Source of the DNA: Butyrivibrio sp. AE2015 | GTDB lineage: Bacteria > Bacillota > Clostridia > Lachnospirales > Lachnospiraceae | NCBI RefSeq assembly: GCF_000420825.1 | Contig: NZ_ATVR01000002.1 | Location: 124,001-188,000 of the forward strand | DNA length: 64,000 nucleotides | Direction: 5' to 3' | Shown here: positions 18,018 through 26,545 of the stretch, piece by piece | How positions within the stretch are numbered: the stretch's first letter is position 1 | Layout: every line of letters begins with the position of its first letter | Program-made: the position numbers and the translations under genes | The notes under the pieces: generated by a model | Told to the model about the DNA's origin: nothing | The model's database searches: none | Seen by the model: the letters and a program-made list of their open reading frames with translations, nothing else

Positions 18018-18045
18018 ATTTTTCTTATACCGGTGAAAATGTAGT

Positions 18046-18074
18046 TTGCCTGTCCTTTATTTCTCTTGTAACTA
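18046..18074 (+). promoter_or_regulatory. Possible promoter of the RNA methylase gene
   Basis: TTGCCT (18046-18051) and TAACTA (18069-18074) are 17 bases apart, 55 bases before the chosen start codon. The match is moderate. Confidence 0.35.
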
Positions 18075-18128
18075 ATTTAGTAATTTGCTATGGTTGAAAC
18101 ATCATCAAAAATAAGAAATGAGGATTCT

Positions 18129-18962
18129 ATGTCTTCCAGTTTTATTTCTATCACAAACTTAAATACTCCTGATCTTCGCGTTTATCATGAATACTCCGAG
18201 AATCAGTTATTCCACATAAATGAACCAGACCTTGGGATATTTATTGCAGAGAGTCCCAAAGTTATCGGCCGGGCACTTGATGCAGGCTATGAGCCAATAT
18301 CTCTTTTGCTGGAAAAAGATCAGACGGAAAAAGAGGCAGAGGAAATCATAGAGAGAATCACCAGTAGATTCGATGTTCCGGTATACGTTGCTGAATCTGA
18401 AGTTTTGACACAGATCACAGGTTTTCACCTTACAAGGGGCGTGCTCTGCGCTATGAGGAGAAAAGAGCTGCCATCCGTAGCTGATGTATGTCAAAAGGCC
18501 AGAAGAGTTGCAGTTCTTGAAAATGTTACCAACCCAACAAATCTCGGCGCCATTGTAAGAAGTGCTGCTGCCCTTGGTATGGACGCAGTTCTTTTCACCC
18601 ATGGCTGCACTGATCCGCTGTACAGGCGTGCTGCCAGAGTCAGCATGGGAACTGTATTCCAGGTGCCTTGGACTTTTTTACCTGAGGGAAAAGAGTTTGA
18701 GAGCTTAAGAGAGCTTGGATTTAAGAGCGTCGCAATGGCACTTAGAAACGACACTAAGGATATCAGCGATGATGAGCTCCAAAGTACAGATAAACTGGCC
18801 ATTTTCCTTGGTGCTGAAGGCGACGGGCTTTTACCAGAAACAATAAGCGCCTGCGACTATTGCGTTAAGATTCCAATGGCACATGGCGTTGATTCTCTTA
18901 ACGTTGCAGCCGCAAGCGCTGTAGCTTTTTGGGTATTATCTGCTGCGATGATTACTGTTTGA
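18129..18962 (+). CDS. SpoU/TrmH family RNA 2'-O-methyltransferase
   Basis: A protein of 277 residues of the SPOUT class. The C-terminal trefoil-knot domain shows the three family motifs: NPTNLGAIVRSAAALGMDAV, FLGAEGDGLLPE and VKIPMAHGVDSLNVAAASAV. The N-terminal part resembles the L30e-like substrate-binding domain of TsnR and RlmB relatives. It should use SAM to methylate a ribose in rRNA or tRNA; the exact site cannot be told. The ATG at 18129 follows GAGGA with good spacing; an earlier ATG at 18090 has no clear ribosome site. The stop overlaps the 3' end of the converging deaminase-like gene by 11 bases. Confidence 0.88.
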   Translation: MSSSFISITNLNTPDLRVYHEYSENQLFHINEPDLGIFIAESPKVIGRALDAGYEPISLLLEKDQTEKEAEEIIERITSRFDVPVYVAESEVLTQITGFHLTRGVLCAMRRKELPSVADVCQKARRVAVLENVTNPTNLGAIVRSAAALGMDAVLFTHGCTDPLYRRAARVSMGTVFQVPWTFLPEGKEFESLRELGFKSVAMALRNDTKDISDDELQSTDKLAIFLGAEGDGLLPETISACDYCVKIPMAHGVDSLNVAAASAVAFWVLSAAMITV

Positions 18963-21420
18963 TGGAATTCACCAGATCTTTTTGAATATCATTTAAAAGA
19001 TCCACAATGTTTACTTCATCTCCAAAAGTAAACACATATCCATGAAGGGATTTAGCTTTCTGCATCAGGTTTTTGGAGTGTTCCCAAACAAAGATTGCAG
19101 ACTTACCCTTGCCATTTTTCGCTTCCTGAATGAGATTTGCAGCAGCACTGTTGCCATCAAAGGCAATTACTGCAGATGGCCTGCGTTCAAATATCTCGTA
19201 GTTGAAGCTCTTATATATTCCCATTCCCTGAGCTTCCGGCGATACTCTTACCTGTACTCCGGTGGCTTTTATTTTATCTATTTCTTTTTTATCCATCAGT
19301 GAAGGAACAACACAGTATATCCTGAATTCCTTCTTGTTATGATTTATCAGGTACTTTTCATACCCGGCCAATTTGTGTCCGATAACAAAGCACACCTCTT
19401 CAGGATTTAAGTATTCCATCAGAGAATCCATCTGCTCTGCTGCCTTTTTGCTGACCTTGGTCGCTCTGCTCTCAGTGTTAAAGCTTCCCCCAATAAGCAC
19501 AACCGGGAATCTGTCCCATGTGATCTCGCTGATCTGTTCTTTTAATTCCTGATTAGAATCCAGTTTTGGCTCTTTTTTGGTCTTGCCTTTTGAAATCCTA
19601 ACGGTCTGCATTTTTTCCAAAAGAACTTCTTCCATGTCTCTGTCTTTTATGAGATCAGCAAAGAAAGCTTTCTTTAAAGAATATGCTTCCTGGGCTTCTT
19701 TTATTATCTGTGTCTCAGCATCTTTCATGAGCTGAAGCTCAGCATCAGACAGTCCCAGCATTTTAGCCAGTGACAACTGCTCATCGATCGATGATGTTCC
19801 GTACAAAGCCGCTCCATCAGTACCCTGAACGCATCGTATTCCCTGTTTCAGGTACTGCTTAAGAGGATGATGCTCCAATGAATTTAAGTTATTAAGGCGC
19901 ACATTACTTGTGATCTGGAATTCAAGAACAACGTTATTTTCCTTAAGCTGCTTTAACACCTCTTTTCCTTTCTTGGAAGAAGGACTGTAGGTGTAAAGAC
20001 CATGTCCAAGGCGCATCCTTGGCATCTTTTGGCCCGGAGCAAGGGAATCTTTTACGCAGGCAATGCTGTGAGCGATATTATCTTTCTGGCTGTCGTTTTC
20101 TCCCGCATGGACTCTTATAACAAAGCTAGGGTCCTTGGCTGCAATCTTTACGATTTCCTGGAATGCAGGTTTTAGCGTGATTATGTCATTTATCTCTTCA
20201 CCGACAAAATCGCATCCTGCGACATATGGATCAAGTGCTGTAGCTTTCAAAACCTCAAGGTTCTGTTCAATGTAATCAGACGGAGTCACTGCATCTTTTA
20301 CAATGGTCAGAGGAATTCTACGCATAGCTGCCAGGAACCTGATCATTACGCCGGTTTCACGGTAAATATGAGGCATAACCTCATGAACCTGCCTTAGCAT
20401 TTCAAGTGACTCGTATTTTTTAACAAGGGTTGTATCACTTATCTCTGCATAGTAAACGCCCTGTGCTTTATAATTTCTTGCTATCCACAGGAGTTTATCC
20501 TGAAAGATTGTATTTTTACAGTAATAAACATTTTCCTTATCCGTAAGCATCTGCTTCAGATAAGCTTTTACGTCTGCATCGGGGATCTGATCCACGCTGT
20601 GCAGATTTATCTTTTCCTCGCTCTCTTTTCCTTTGCAAAAGACATAACGATAAAGGTAGACTTTCTCAAGATTTGTAAATACCGCCTGCCCATCCTTAAT
20701 AACAGCAAGGGATCCACGGATCTTGACTATGTTCATCTCTGCATTATCAAGGTTGTTAAGGATAAGATCTGCAAAATTTATAAAGGTATTGTCATCAATT
20801 CGTCTGTTGAGGTACTTGCCCTGAAGTCCTGAAGACACAAACTGCCTGGCAACCTTTTCTCTCTGAATATTGGCTTTATCCCATTGAGCCTGAGTAAGCT
20901 TAAGATCGAGCTTTTTTACATAATAAAGAGGATATCTTATCTGATGGGCTATTCCCAAAGCGATGAGAACGTCACCCGGAAGATTACCATTCATATGCGT
21001 GTGAAGATCCGCGCGGAACTTAAGATCCTTGCGAACCCTGGTCTTGAATATAGTCTTGTCCAGTTCCAGCTTAAAATCTTTTGTCTGACTCATAAGAGTC
21101 TTGGCAATTGCAGGTATGGTTGCCTTAACAACGACCTGACCATCCGGATAGATACTTGCTATCTCTGTTCCGCCAAGCATGAAGACATAGCTCTCTGAAT
21201 TGCAGGAATCCACAAAGCAAGGGACTTCGCCGCGGATGACAAGCATGTCATTATCTCCCTTTGAAAGAGGAAGTTTGCATATGCTTGCAAGGTTTCGAAT
21301 CAGATTCCCTGTGCCATGATTGGGCGTTGTCAGTACGTAGTACATCTTACCCAGGTCTTTGTACAGGTTTACGATTATATCTTTTTCATTATCTAAAAAG
21401 AAACATGTGAAATATGTCAT
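18952..21420 (-). CDS. Adenosine deaminase-type hydrolase fused to a C-terminal SLOG/DprA-like Rossmann domain
   Basis: An 822-residue protein without a signal peptide. Residues 1-135 form a region I do not recognise. Residues about 136-600 carry the full set of ADA metal and catalytic residues: DLHTHMNG (His140, His142), RVHAGEND (His438, catalytic Glu441), LGHG (His473), ITSN and HPLKQYL, and GTDGAALYGTS (Asp535; the usual TDDP reads TDGA). About 200 residues separate the first and second motifs, longer than in housekeeping ADA (about 340 residues in total). Residues about 636-822 fit a Rossmann fold of SLOG type: VVLIGGSFN, CFVIGHKLAGYEKYL, IYCVVPS and VIAFDGNSAAANLIQEA. Such domains bind nucleotides or their derivatives. 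It has its own GAGGA site, follows a terminator and stands alone. Function unknown; nucleotide signalling or defence is inference. Confidence 0.75.
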   Translation of the reverse strand: MTYFTCFFLDNEKDIIVNLYKDLGKMYYVLTTPNHGTGNLIRNLASICKLPLSKGDNDMLVIRGEVPCFVDSCNSESYVFMLGGTEIASIYPDGQVVVKATIPAIAKTLMSQTKDFKLELDKTIFKTRVRKDLKFRADLHTHMNGNLPGDVLIALGIAHQIRYPLYYVKKLDLKLTQAQWDKANIQREKVARQFVSSGLQGKYLNRRIDDNTFINFADLILNNLDNAEMNIVKIRGSLAVIKDGQAVFTNLEKVYLYRYVFCKGKESEEKINLHSVDQIPDADVKAYLKQMLTDKENVYYCKNTIFQDKLLWIARNYKAQGVYYAEISDTTLVKKYESLEMLRQVHEVMPHIYRETGVMIRFLAAMRRIPLTIVKDAVTPSDYIEQNLEVLKATALDPYVAGCDFVGEEINDIITLKPAFQEIVKIAAKDPSFVIRVHAGENDSQKDNIAHSIACVKDSLAPGQKMPRMRLGHGLYTYSPSSKKGKEVLKQLKENNVVLEFQITSNVRLNNLNSLEHHPLKQYLKQGIRCVQGTDGAALYGTSSIDEQLSLAKMLGLSDAELQLMKDAETQIIKEAQEAYSLKKAFFADLIKDRDMEEVLLEKMQTVRISKGKTKKEPKLDSNQELKEQISEITWDRFPVVLIGGSFNTESRATKVSKKAAEQMDSLMEYLNPEEVCFVIGHKLAGYEKYLINHNKKEFRIYCVVPSLMDKKEIDKIKATGVQVRVSPEAQGMGIYKSFNYEIFERRPSAVIAFDGNSAAANLIQEAKNGKGKSAIFVWEHSKNLMQKAKSLHGYVFTFGDEVNIVDLLNDIQKDLVNSIKQ

Positions 21421-21440
21421 AAATTAATCCTCAACAAGCT

Positions 21441-21480
21441 AAAAAAAACACTCTATGCTTATATTTTAGCATAGAGTGTT
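21441..21480 (-). terminator. Intrinsic terminator of the LacI-controlled importer operon
   Basis: On the minus strand AACACTCTATGCT pairs with AGCATAGAGTGTT, followed by eight T. It lies 24 bases past the stop of the binding-protein gene and isolates it from the deaminase-like gene. Confidence 0.9.
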
Positions 21481-21504
21481 TCTGTATTTTTTGCAATGTT
21501 GTTA

Positions 21505-23283
21505 TTACTGTGCTGCTTTTCTTGCCTCAAGCATTGGACCATACTTCTCTGTATCAAATGCTGTAAGGTCTGCCCATCCAAGGCCTTCGAGCTGTGAAGT
21601 CATGTCATCCCACTGCTTCTCGAAATCTGCATCATCTGCTGCAAATACCATTCTCCAGGAAGCATCCTTGATGATATCGCCGCACTGCTTACGGATAAGG
21701 CTGATATCTGTTGTATCGATTGCAAGTGCAATGTTGATACTTGGAACTACTGTCATCATGTTGTTCTTTAAGAGATATTCAACGTCATCAGCTGCGCCAA
21801 ACTTCTCTGACCACTCTTTTGTAGTCTTTGTCTCGTTCATCTTGATTGTTGATGACCACATATCTGTTCCATAAGGCTCGTTTGTATCTGGATTAACATC
21901 GCAGCTTGCTACGATCCACTGGTTGATCTGGTTGTTACCATCGTTCCAGTTTCCGCCGCCCTGATCTTCAGGAACTGCAACTTCTGCTGAGAATCTGTTA
22001 AGTCCGTCTTCTGTAAGAACATACTTGCCATTTTCTACTGTGTAGATAAGGCCTTCTGTACCGCCATGCTGGATCTGTACACCTTCTGGTGAAGCATACC
22101 AGTCAAGGAACTCCATAAGTCTTGCAAAGTTCTCATCACTAACCTGTGAACCAACACCGATAACTCTTCCGTCACCATAATATGTATCTGATGCCTGGTA
22201 GAGGTTTGTATCTGCTACAGGAATCTCGATATAGTTAACACCTTCTTCACCCTTTGAAGGAGTGTTCCAGAAACCATACTGCCAGCTATACCAGTAGAGG
22301 TATACTCTCTTGTCCTGCATCTTTGAAACCATCATGTTCCAGTCCTGAGTAGCTGAGTCAGGATCTACAAGGCCCATCTTGTTAGCCTGATAGAAGAATT
22401 TGAGCATCTTGTAATATGCACCGGCCTTGTCTGTAAGGGGAACGATTGAATTATCTGTACCGATAAGAACTGATCCGTTTACTTCCTGTCCATACCACTT
22501 TGTAAGCTGAGCTACACACTCCATATACTGGCTATCCCAGTCTTTCCAAAGACTGATAGCATATGCAGGGTCACCTTTATCGTTCTGTGGATGAGCCTTC
22601 TGGATATCTGCAAGACAGTTAAGAAGGTCATCTGTGTTCTTGAGCTCAGGAGCACCAACTTCATTATACATATCCCATCCCATACGAGGATATGTGTAAA
22701 CGTGAAGCTGCTTATAAGCTGTAGGTCCGTTTGTGTTCATCTCAAGTGGAATAGCGTAGATCTTGCTGCCATCACCAAGCATTGCGTTAAATGCCTTGAT
22801 CTGTTCCATATACTTGGAAAGGTTAGGATACTGAGCAATAACATCTGTAAGATCATGAACAAGTCCTGACTCTACGCACTCCTGCATATCAGCGTTATCA
22901 AGAATGATCAGATCTCCAAGAGCACCTGCTGCGCAGCGTGTCTGATAAAGAGCTGCTCCATCGCCTGATACCTGTGGTGCAATAATGTTAAGGTTCATGT
23001 TGAATTTGTCTTTTACAATCTTGCCATACCAGCCTGACTGTACACCCTGGAAGTTAGCTGCAACATCGTAGAAATCTACAGTGTACTCAGAGTCATGTGA
23101 AACTTCACTTGCTGTGGCAGTATCCCCACCTGCTGTCTCAGTAGTTGTTGCTGTTTCAGTTTTTGTTTCTGTCTGGTTACTGGTTGTTCCTGTGCTTTCT
23201 GCTGCTCCGCTTCCGCATCCTGCCAGCATTGATGCTGCCATAACTGTGGAAAGAGCAAGAGAAGCAAATTTCTTAAACTTCAT
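21505..23283 (-). CDS. Sugar-binding lipoprotein of an LplABC-type importer
   Basis: A 592-residue family 1 extracellular solute-binding protein of the long LplA/LipO class. The signal peptide ends in LAGC (Cys23), followed by a Thr/Glu/Ser-rich linker (about residues 25-60). The ATG at 23283 is placed seven bases after GGAGG, so the longer upstream reading is not used. It is the last gene of the order LacI, LplB, LplC, binding protein. Because the same regulator seems to control the divergent GH120 xylosidase, xylo-oligosaccharides are the likely ligand; this is inference. Confidence 0.9.
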   Translation of the reverse strand: MKFKKFASLALSTVMAASMLAGCGSGAAESTGTTSNQTETKTETATTTETAGGDTATASEVSHDSEYTVDFYDVAANFQGVQSGWYGKIVKDKFNMNLNIIAPQVSGDGAALYQTRCAAGALGDLIILDNADMQECVESGLVHDLTDVIAQYPNLSKYMEQIKAFNAMLGDGSKIYAIPLEMNTNGPTAYKQLHVYTYPRMGWDMYNEVGAPELKNTDDLLNCLADIQKAHPQNDKGDPAYAISLWKDWDSQYMECVAQLTKWYGQEVNGSVLIGTDNSIVPLTDKAGAYYKMLKFFYQANKMGLVDPDSATQDWNMMVSKMQDKRVYLYWYSWQYGFWNTPSKGEEGVNYIEIPVADTNLYQASDTYYGDGRVIGVGSQVSDENFARLMEFLDWYASPEGVQIQHGGTEGLIYTVENGKYVLTEDGLNRFSAEVAVPEDQGGGNWNDGNNQINQWIVASCDVNPDTNEPYGTDMWSSTIKMNETKTTKEWSEKFGAADDVEYLLKNNMMTVVPSINIALAIDTTDISLIRKQCGDIIKDASWRMVFAADDADFEKQWDDMTSQLEGLGWADLTAFDTEKYGPMLEARKAAQ

Positions 23284-23361
23284 TTTCATTCCTCCTTTTT
23301 TAACCTCTTTTACCATTTATATCAACCCAGATGGGCTGTATTCATTACGTTTTGGGTGGCG

Positions 23362-24288
23362 TTAGCCTTTGACTGCTCCAATCATAATACCTTTTACGAA
23401 GTACTTCTGGAAGATTGGGTATACGAGCATGATCGGGAGCACGACGATCACTGTGATGGTCATTCGTACACTGGTTGTGGTCTGCGTTGTGGCTGCTGCA
23501 GCTGCAAGGGATGACGTGCTCGTGTTGCTCTGGGCAAGTGATGCAAGTGAGCTTGCCTGATTCAGATACTGATAGAGTACAAACTGCAGTGGATAAAGCT
23601 TTGTATCTGTCATAAGAAGAAGTGTATCCTGGAAGGCATTCCACTGGCTTACTGCTGAAAAGATTGCTACAGTTGCCATAATAGGCTTGATTACAGGAAT
23701 TATTATCTTAAAGAACACTGTCAAAACTCCTGCGCCGTCCATCTCGGCTGCTTCCTGCAGCTCTTTTGGCACTGACTCAACAAAGGTCTTTGTCAGGATC
23801 AGATTAAAGGGTGATACGATAGCTGGAAGTATGTATCCCCAGAAGTTATTGGTGAGGTGCATGGTCTTCATTACGAGGAACCATGGAATAATTCCGGCAT
23901 TGAAATACATTGTTGCCACAATGAGTCTGTACCAGAACTTCCTTAGCCACATCTTTTCCTGAGTGAACATGAATCCAAGAAATGCTGAAGCAAATACTGT
24001 AAGTGCAGTACCAAGAACCGTTCTCATAAGAGATATCTGAAAGGCCCTTAAAAGTCCGTCAATTCTGAAGGCTGACAGATAGTTCTTAAAATGAATTCCC
24101 TGTGGCCAGAAAAGAATATCTCCTTTGGCGCTCAGATCATTGGCACTTATTGTGTTGATAACTATGTAATAGAACGGATAAAGACACAGGAAAGCTGCTA
24201 TAGAGAAAACAATGTAGCAGACAATTTCAACTGTTCTGTCTCCGGCGCTTACTTTTATTGTTGAACCTTTTTCTTTTGACTGTCCCAT
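23362..24288 (-). CDS. Sugar ABC transporter permease, LplC/YtcP type
   Basis: A 308-residue MalG-like permease with six membrane helices, the EAA loop ELQEAAEMDGAGVLTVFFKI and the conserved end FVKGIMIGAVKG typical of the LplC group. Between the last two helices (about residues 235-265) there is an Ala, Ser, Thr and Gln-rich outer loop that is longer than in many relatives. It follows the LplB gene by 12 bases and is followed by the binding-protein gene after 78 bases. The cognate ATPase is not encoded nearby, as is usual where one MsmK-type ATPase serves many importers. Confidence 0.93.
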   Translation of the reverse strand: MGQSKEKGSTIKVSAGDRTVEIVCYIVFSIAAFLCLYPFYYIVINTISANDLSAKGDILFWPQGIHFKNYLSAFRIDGLLRAFQISLMRTVLGTALTVFASAFLGFMFTQEKMWLRKFWYRLIVATMYFNAGIIPWFLVMKTMHLTNNFWGYILPAIVSPFNLILTKTFVESVPKELQEAAEMDGAGVLTVFFKIIIPVIKPIMATVAIFSAVSQWNAFQDTLLLMTDTKLYPLQFVLYQYLNQASSLASLAQSNTSTSSLAAAAATTQTTTSVRMTITVIVVLPIMLVYPIFQKYFVKGIMIGAVKG

Positions 24289-24300
24289 CTTAAACCTCCA

Positions 24301-25209
24301 TCAAAGTATGCTCTCGCCACGGATTCTCTTTGATGCTCCGTTAACAATGACCAAAAGCACTACGCTTACCAAGCTCTTAAGCATGCTGATCGCAACTGAA
24401 ACTGAATAACCGCCGCTGCCCATAGCCATGTTGTAAACGTAAAGATCAAGAACCTGGATATATTCTTTGTTGAAAGCGTTTTGGAACACGTAATACTGCT
24501 CCATTCCGTTGTTGAGGAAATTAGCTACGTTAAGTACCAGAAGAACAAAATATGTAGGCAAAAGACTTGGAATTGTAATGTGCCATATTATCTGCATTCT
24601 GGTTGCTCCATCTACTCTCGCCGCCTGGATCATCTCATCATCAATGCTAGAAATTGCAGCGATATACATGATTGCTGCCCAGCCAAGGTTTTTCCATGTG
24701 AGCCACAACCACTGTGTAAACCAAACATGGCTTGATGACTGTAAAAAGAGAATTGGCTGTTCAATGAGTCCTGATTTTAACAAAAGAGAATTGAGCATTC
24801 CTGTGCTGTTAAACAGTGAAAATGCTATGGAATAAACCATTACCCAGCTCACGAAGTTTGGTAGTGTTGTAACTGTCTGTACAAACTTTCTGAATTTCAC
24901 TCCTCTGATCTCATTGAGGAAAACCGCAAAGATCATCGGAAGCCAGCTGGTTCCAAGTGTTAAGCCACTCATGGCAAAGGTGTTTTTCAGCACCTGAACA
25001 ATCTGTTGAATTTTAGTCTCACTGCTTACGAGTGATGCAAACCATTTGAATCCTACAAAAGGACAGTTTGCCAAAGTTTTTGGTGGTTTATAATCATAGA
25101 ATGCATACATCCAGCCATATAGCGGATAGTAGCTAAAGAGTAGAACTAAAATAATAAACGGTAGTACTAATAGAAATAGTTTCAGAGAATAGATCTTCTT
25201 TTTTGACAC
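24301..25209 (-). CDS. Sugar ABC transporter permease, LplB/YteP type
   Basis: A 302-residue MalF-like permease. The N-terminus has the first helix followed by YYPLYGWMYAFYDY, and the cytoplasmic EAA loop is IQAARVDGATRMQIIWHITI. It is the first transporter gene after lacI, separated by 48 bases that hold the palindromic operator at 25227-25242. It forms the translocation pore with the LplC-type partner. Confidence 0.93.
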   Translation of the reverse strand: MSKKKIYSLKLFLLVLPFIILVLLFSYYPLYGWMYAFYDYKPPKTLANCPFVGFKWFASLVSSETKIQQIVQVLKNTFAMSGLTLGTSWLPMIFAVFLNEIRGVKFRKFVQTVTTLPNFVSWVMVYSIAFSLFNSTGMLNSLLLKSGLIEQPILFLQSSSHVWFTQWLWLTWKNLGWAAIMYIAAISSIDDEMIQAARVDGATRMQIIWHITIPSLLPTYFVLLVLNVANFLNNGMEQYYVFQNAFNKEYIQVLDLYVYNMAMGSGGYSVSVAISMLKSLVSVVLLVIVNGASKRIRGESIL

Positions 25210-25226
25210 CCCTAATACCTCCCGAT

Positions 25227-25242
25227 GGTTTAACGTTAAACC
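25227..25242. promoter_or_regulatory. Palindromic LacI-family operator before the importer genes
   Basis: GGTTTAACGTTAAACC is a perfect 16-base palindrome with the central CG typical of LacI-family operators. It lies 18 bases upstream of the LplB start. On the minus strand TATAAG lies a few bases before it. Related sites occur at 26334-26346 and 26491-26503. Confidence 0.8.
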
Positions 25243-25257
25243 TTATAGCAAAAAAAA

Positions 25258-26307
25258 TTACTTTTCAGAAACTGATCTTCTTTTTATCATCTTGCACGGA
25301 TACTTATAAACTTTAGGTTCATCCCCAATTTGCGAATCCCCATTCGCACCTTCAAGCTTATCAAGTAACAATTCCGCTGATTTTGCTCCTATTTCTCTAA
25401 GCGGTAATTCAGTTGTAGTGAGCTTTGGTCTGAAGAACTCGGCAATGCTCTCATTATCAAATCCCGCTACCGAAATATCTTTTCCCACGATCAGCTCTTT
25501 TTCCTCAAGATAGTCATATACGCCGCCGGTCATCCTATCTGAAATTCCAAATATTGCTGTTACATTCTGTTCAAGTAATGCCTTGGCGCCTTCATGCCCG
25601 GCTTTCCTTGACCAATCGCCATAGTAAACAAGCTTTGGATCAAACAAGAGACCGTTTTCATACATTGCTTTTTGATAGCCCATTAGTCGCTTTGCTGTAT
25701 GGATATTGTCCATTCGACCTCCTATGAAACCTATTCGTTCATGCCCCATCTTTATAAGGTAGGACACCATTTCATAGGCGCTCTTTTCATCATCGATCAC
25801 CACTGACGGTATGTGGGGCGATTCGGAATAGGCGTAGCACATGACTATAGGAAGATTGAATCCTGCGTTAAATGTTTTTATGATCCTGGCATGTCCTGCA
25901 AGATAGATAACTCCGTCTATCTGGGCGGAAAGAATATCTTTTATCACAGGATCAAGGACTGAGTGATACTCATCCTCCTGGCCGTACCAGGTATCGGACC
26001 ATCTGTCGTAGAGTCTGAGGTTATGGACAACGACCCTGTAGCCCTTTTTTTCGCAGGTCTCCATGATGCTCTCAATCATTGGCGGTGATGTGAACTGCGC
26101 AATATCCTCCGCTATTACGGCTATTGTTCTGGTCTTTTTTACCCTAAGCCCCTGAGCAATGGTATTGGGCTTATAACCAGTTTCTTTTATAACCTGCATT
26201 ATTCTCTTTTTAGTTTCTTCACTGGTCTTTGCCTTGCCATTAATAACGTTGGAAACTGTTGTGGCAGACACGTTGCATCTTTCTGCAACCTCCTTGAGTG
26301 TCACCAT
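25258..26307 (-). CDS. LacI family transcriptional regulator
   Basis: A 349-residue LacI/GalR regulator. The N-terminal helix-turn-helix and hinge are clear: VTLKEVAERCNVSATTVSNV followed by NGKAKTSEETKKRI and GYKPN. The remainder is a periplasmic-binding-protein-like sensor domain (IGFIGGRMDNIHTAKR, ISVAGFDN, LTTTELPLREIG). It lies between the importer and the divergent GH120 gene, with an operator just downstream of its own predicted promoter, so it probably represses itself, the importer and the xylosidase until an oligosaccharide binds. The inducer is inferred, not seen. Confidence 0.93.
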   Translation of the reverse strand: MVTLKEVAERCNVSATTVSNVINGKAKTSEETKKRIMQVIKETGYKPNTIAQGLRVKKTRTIAVIAEDIAQFTSPPMIESIMETCEKKGYRVVVHNLRLYDRWSDTWYGQEDEYHSVLDPVIKDILSAQIDGVIYLAGHARIIKTFNAGFNLPIVMCYAYSESPHIPSVVIDDEKSAYEMVSYLIKMGHERIGFIGGRMDNIHTAKRLMGYQKAMYENGLLFDPKLVYYGDWSRKAGHEGAKALLEQNVTAIFGISDRMTGGVYDYLEEKELIVGKDISVAGFDNESIAEFFRPKLTTTELPLREIGAKSAELLLDKLEGANGDSQIGDEPKVYKYPCKMIKRRSVSEK

Positions 26308-26333
26308 ATTACTTCCCCATGTGTGATTTGTAG

Positions 26334-26346
26334 TAAATCGTTAAAC
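26334..26346. promoter_or_regulatory. LacI-family operator at the lacI promoter
   Basis: TAAATCGTTAAAC matches the right half of the 25227-25242 palindrome and has the central CG. It begins ten bases downstream of the predicted lacI -10 box, a position suited to autorepression. Confidence 0.65.
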
Positions 26347-26355
26347 ATACGTATA

Positions 26356-26384
26356 TTATTACGCTTACGCCACTTTGCTGTCAA
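26356..26384 (-). promoter_or_regulatory. Predicted promoter of lacI and the importer operon
   Basis: On the minus strand TTGACA (26379-26384) and TAATAA (26356-26361) are 17 bases apart, a near-consensus vegetative promoter 49 bases upstream of the lacI start codon. Confidence 0.75.
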
Positions 26385-26445
26385 TACTTTTTGTGCAATA
26401 ACACCAATTTGTTTGATAATTAGGCTCCTTTTTGTGCAATTGTCA

Positions 26446-26474
26446 TTGACTTTTGGCGTTTTCAATCATAGTAT
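26446..26474 (+). promoter_or_regulatory. Predicted promoter of the GH120 gene
   Basis: TTGACT (26446-26451) and TAGTAT (26469-26474) are 17 bases apart, 72 bases before the start codon, with the operator at 26491 lying just past the expected start of transcription. Confidence 0.7.
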
Positions 26475-26490
26475 AGATACATATTTGATG

Positions 26491-26503
26491 TTAATCGTTA
26501 AAC
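26491..26503. promoter_or_regulatory. LacI-family operator at the GH120 promoter
   Basis: TTAATCGTTAAAC is nearly identical to the site at 26334-26346 (one difference) and shares GTTAAAC with the palindrome at 25227. It lies about 10-22 bases after the predicted transcription start. Confidence 0.65.
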
Positions 26504-26545
26504 AAAATTAAACTTTATTGTCTACTTTGTATGAAAGGAGTTTTT

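Noticed and set aside
23081..23220. Low-complexity Thr/Glu/Ser stretch that looks like a short tandem repeat
   Set aside because: It is the flexible linker after the lipobox of a binding protein, a common feature also seen in the other lipoproteins here.
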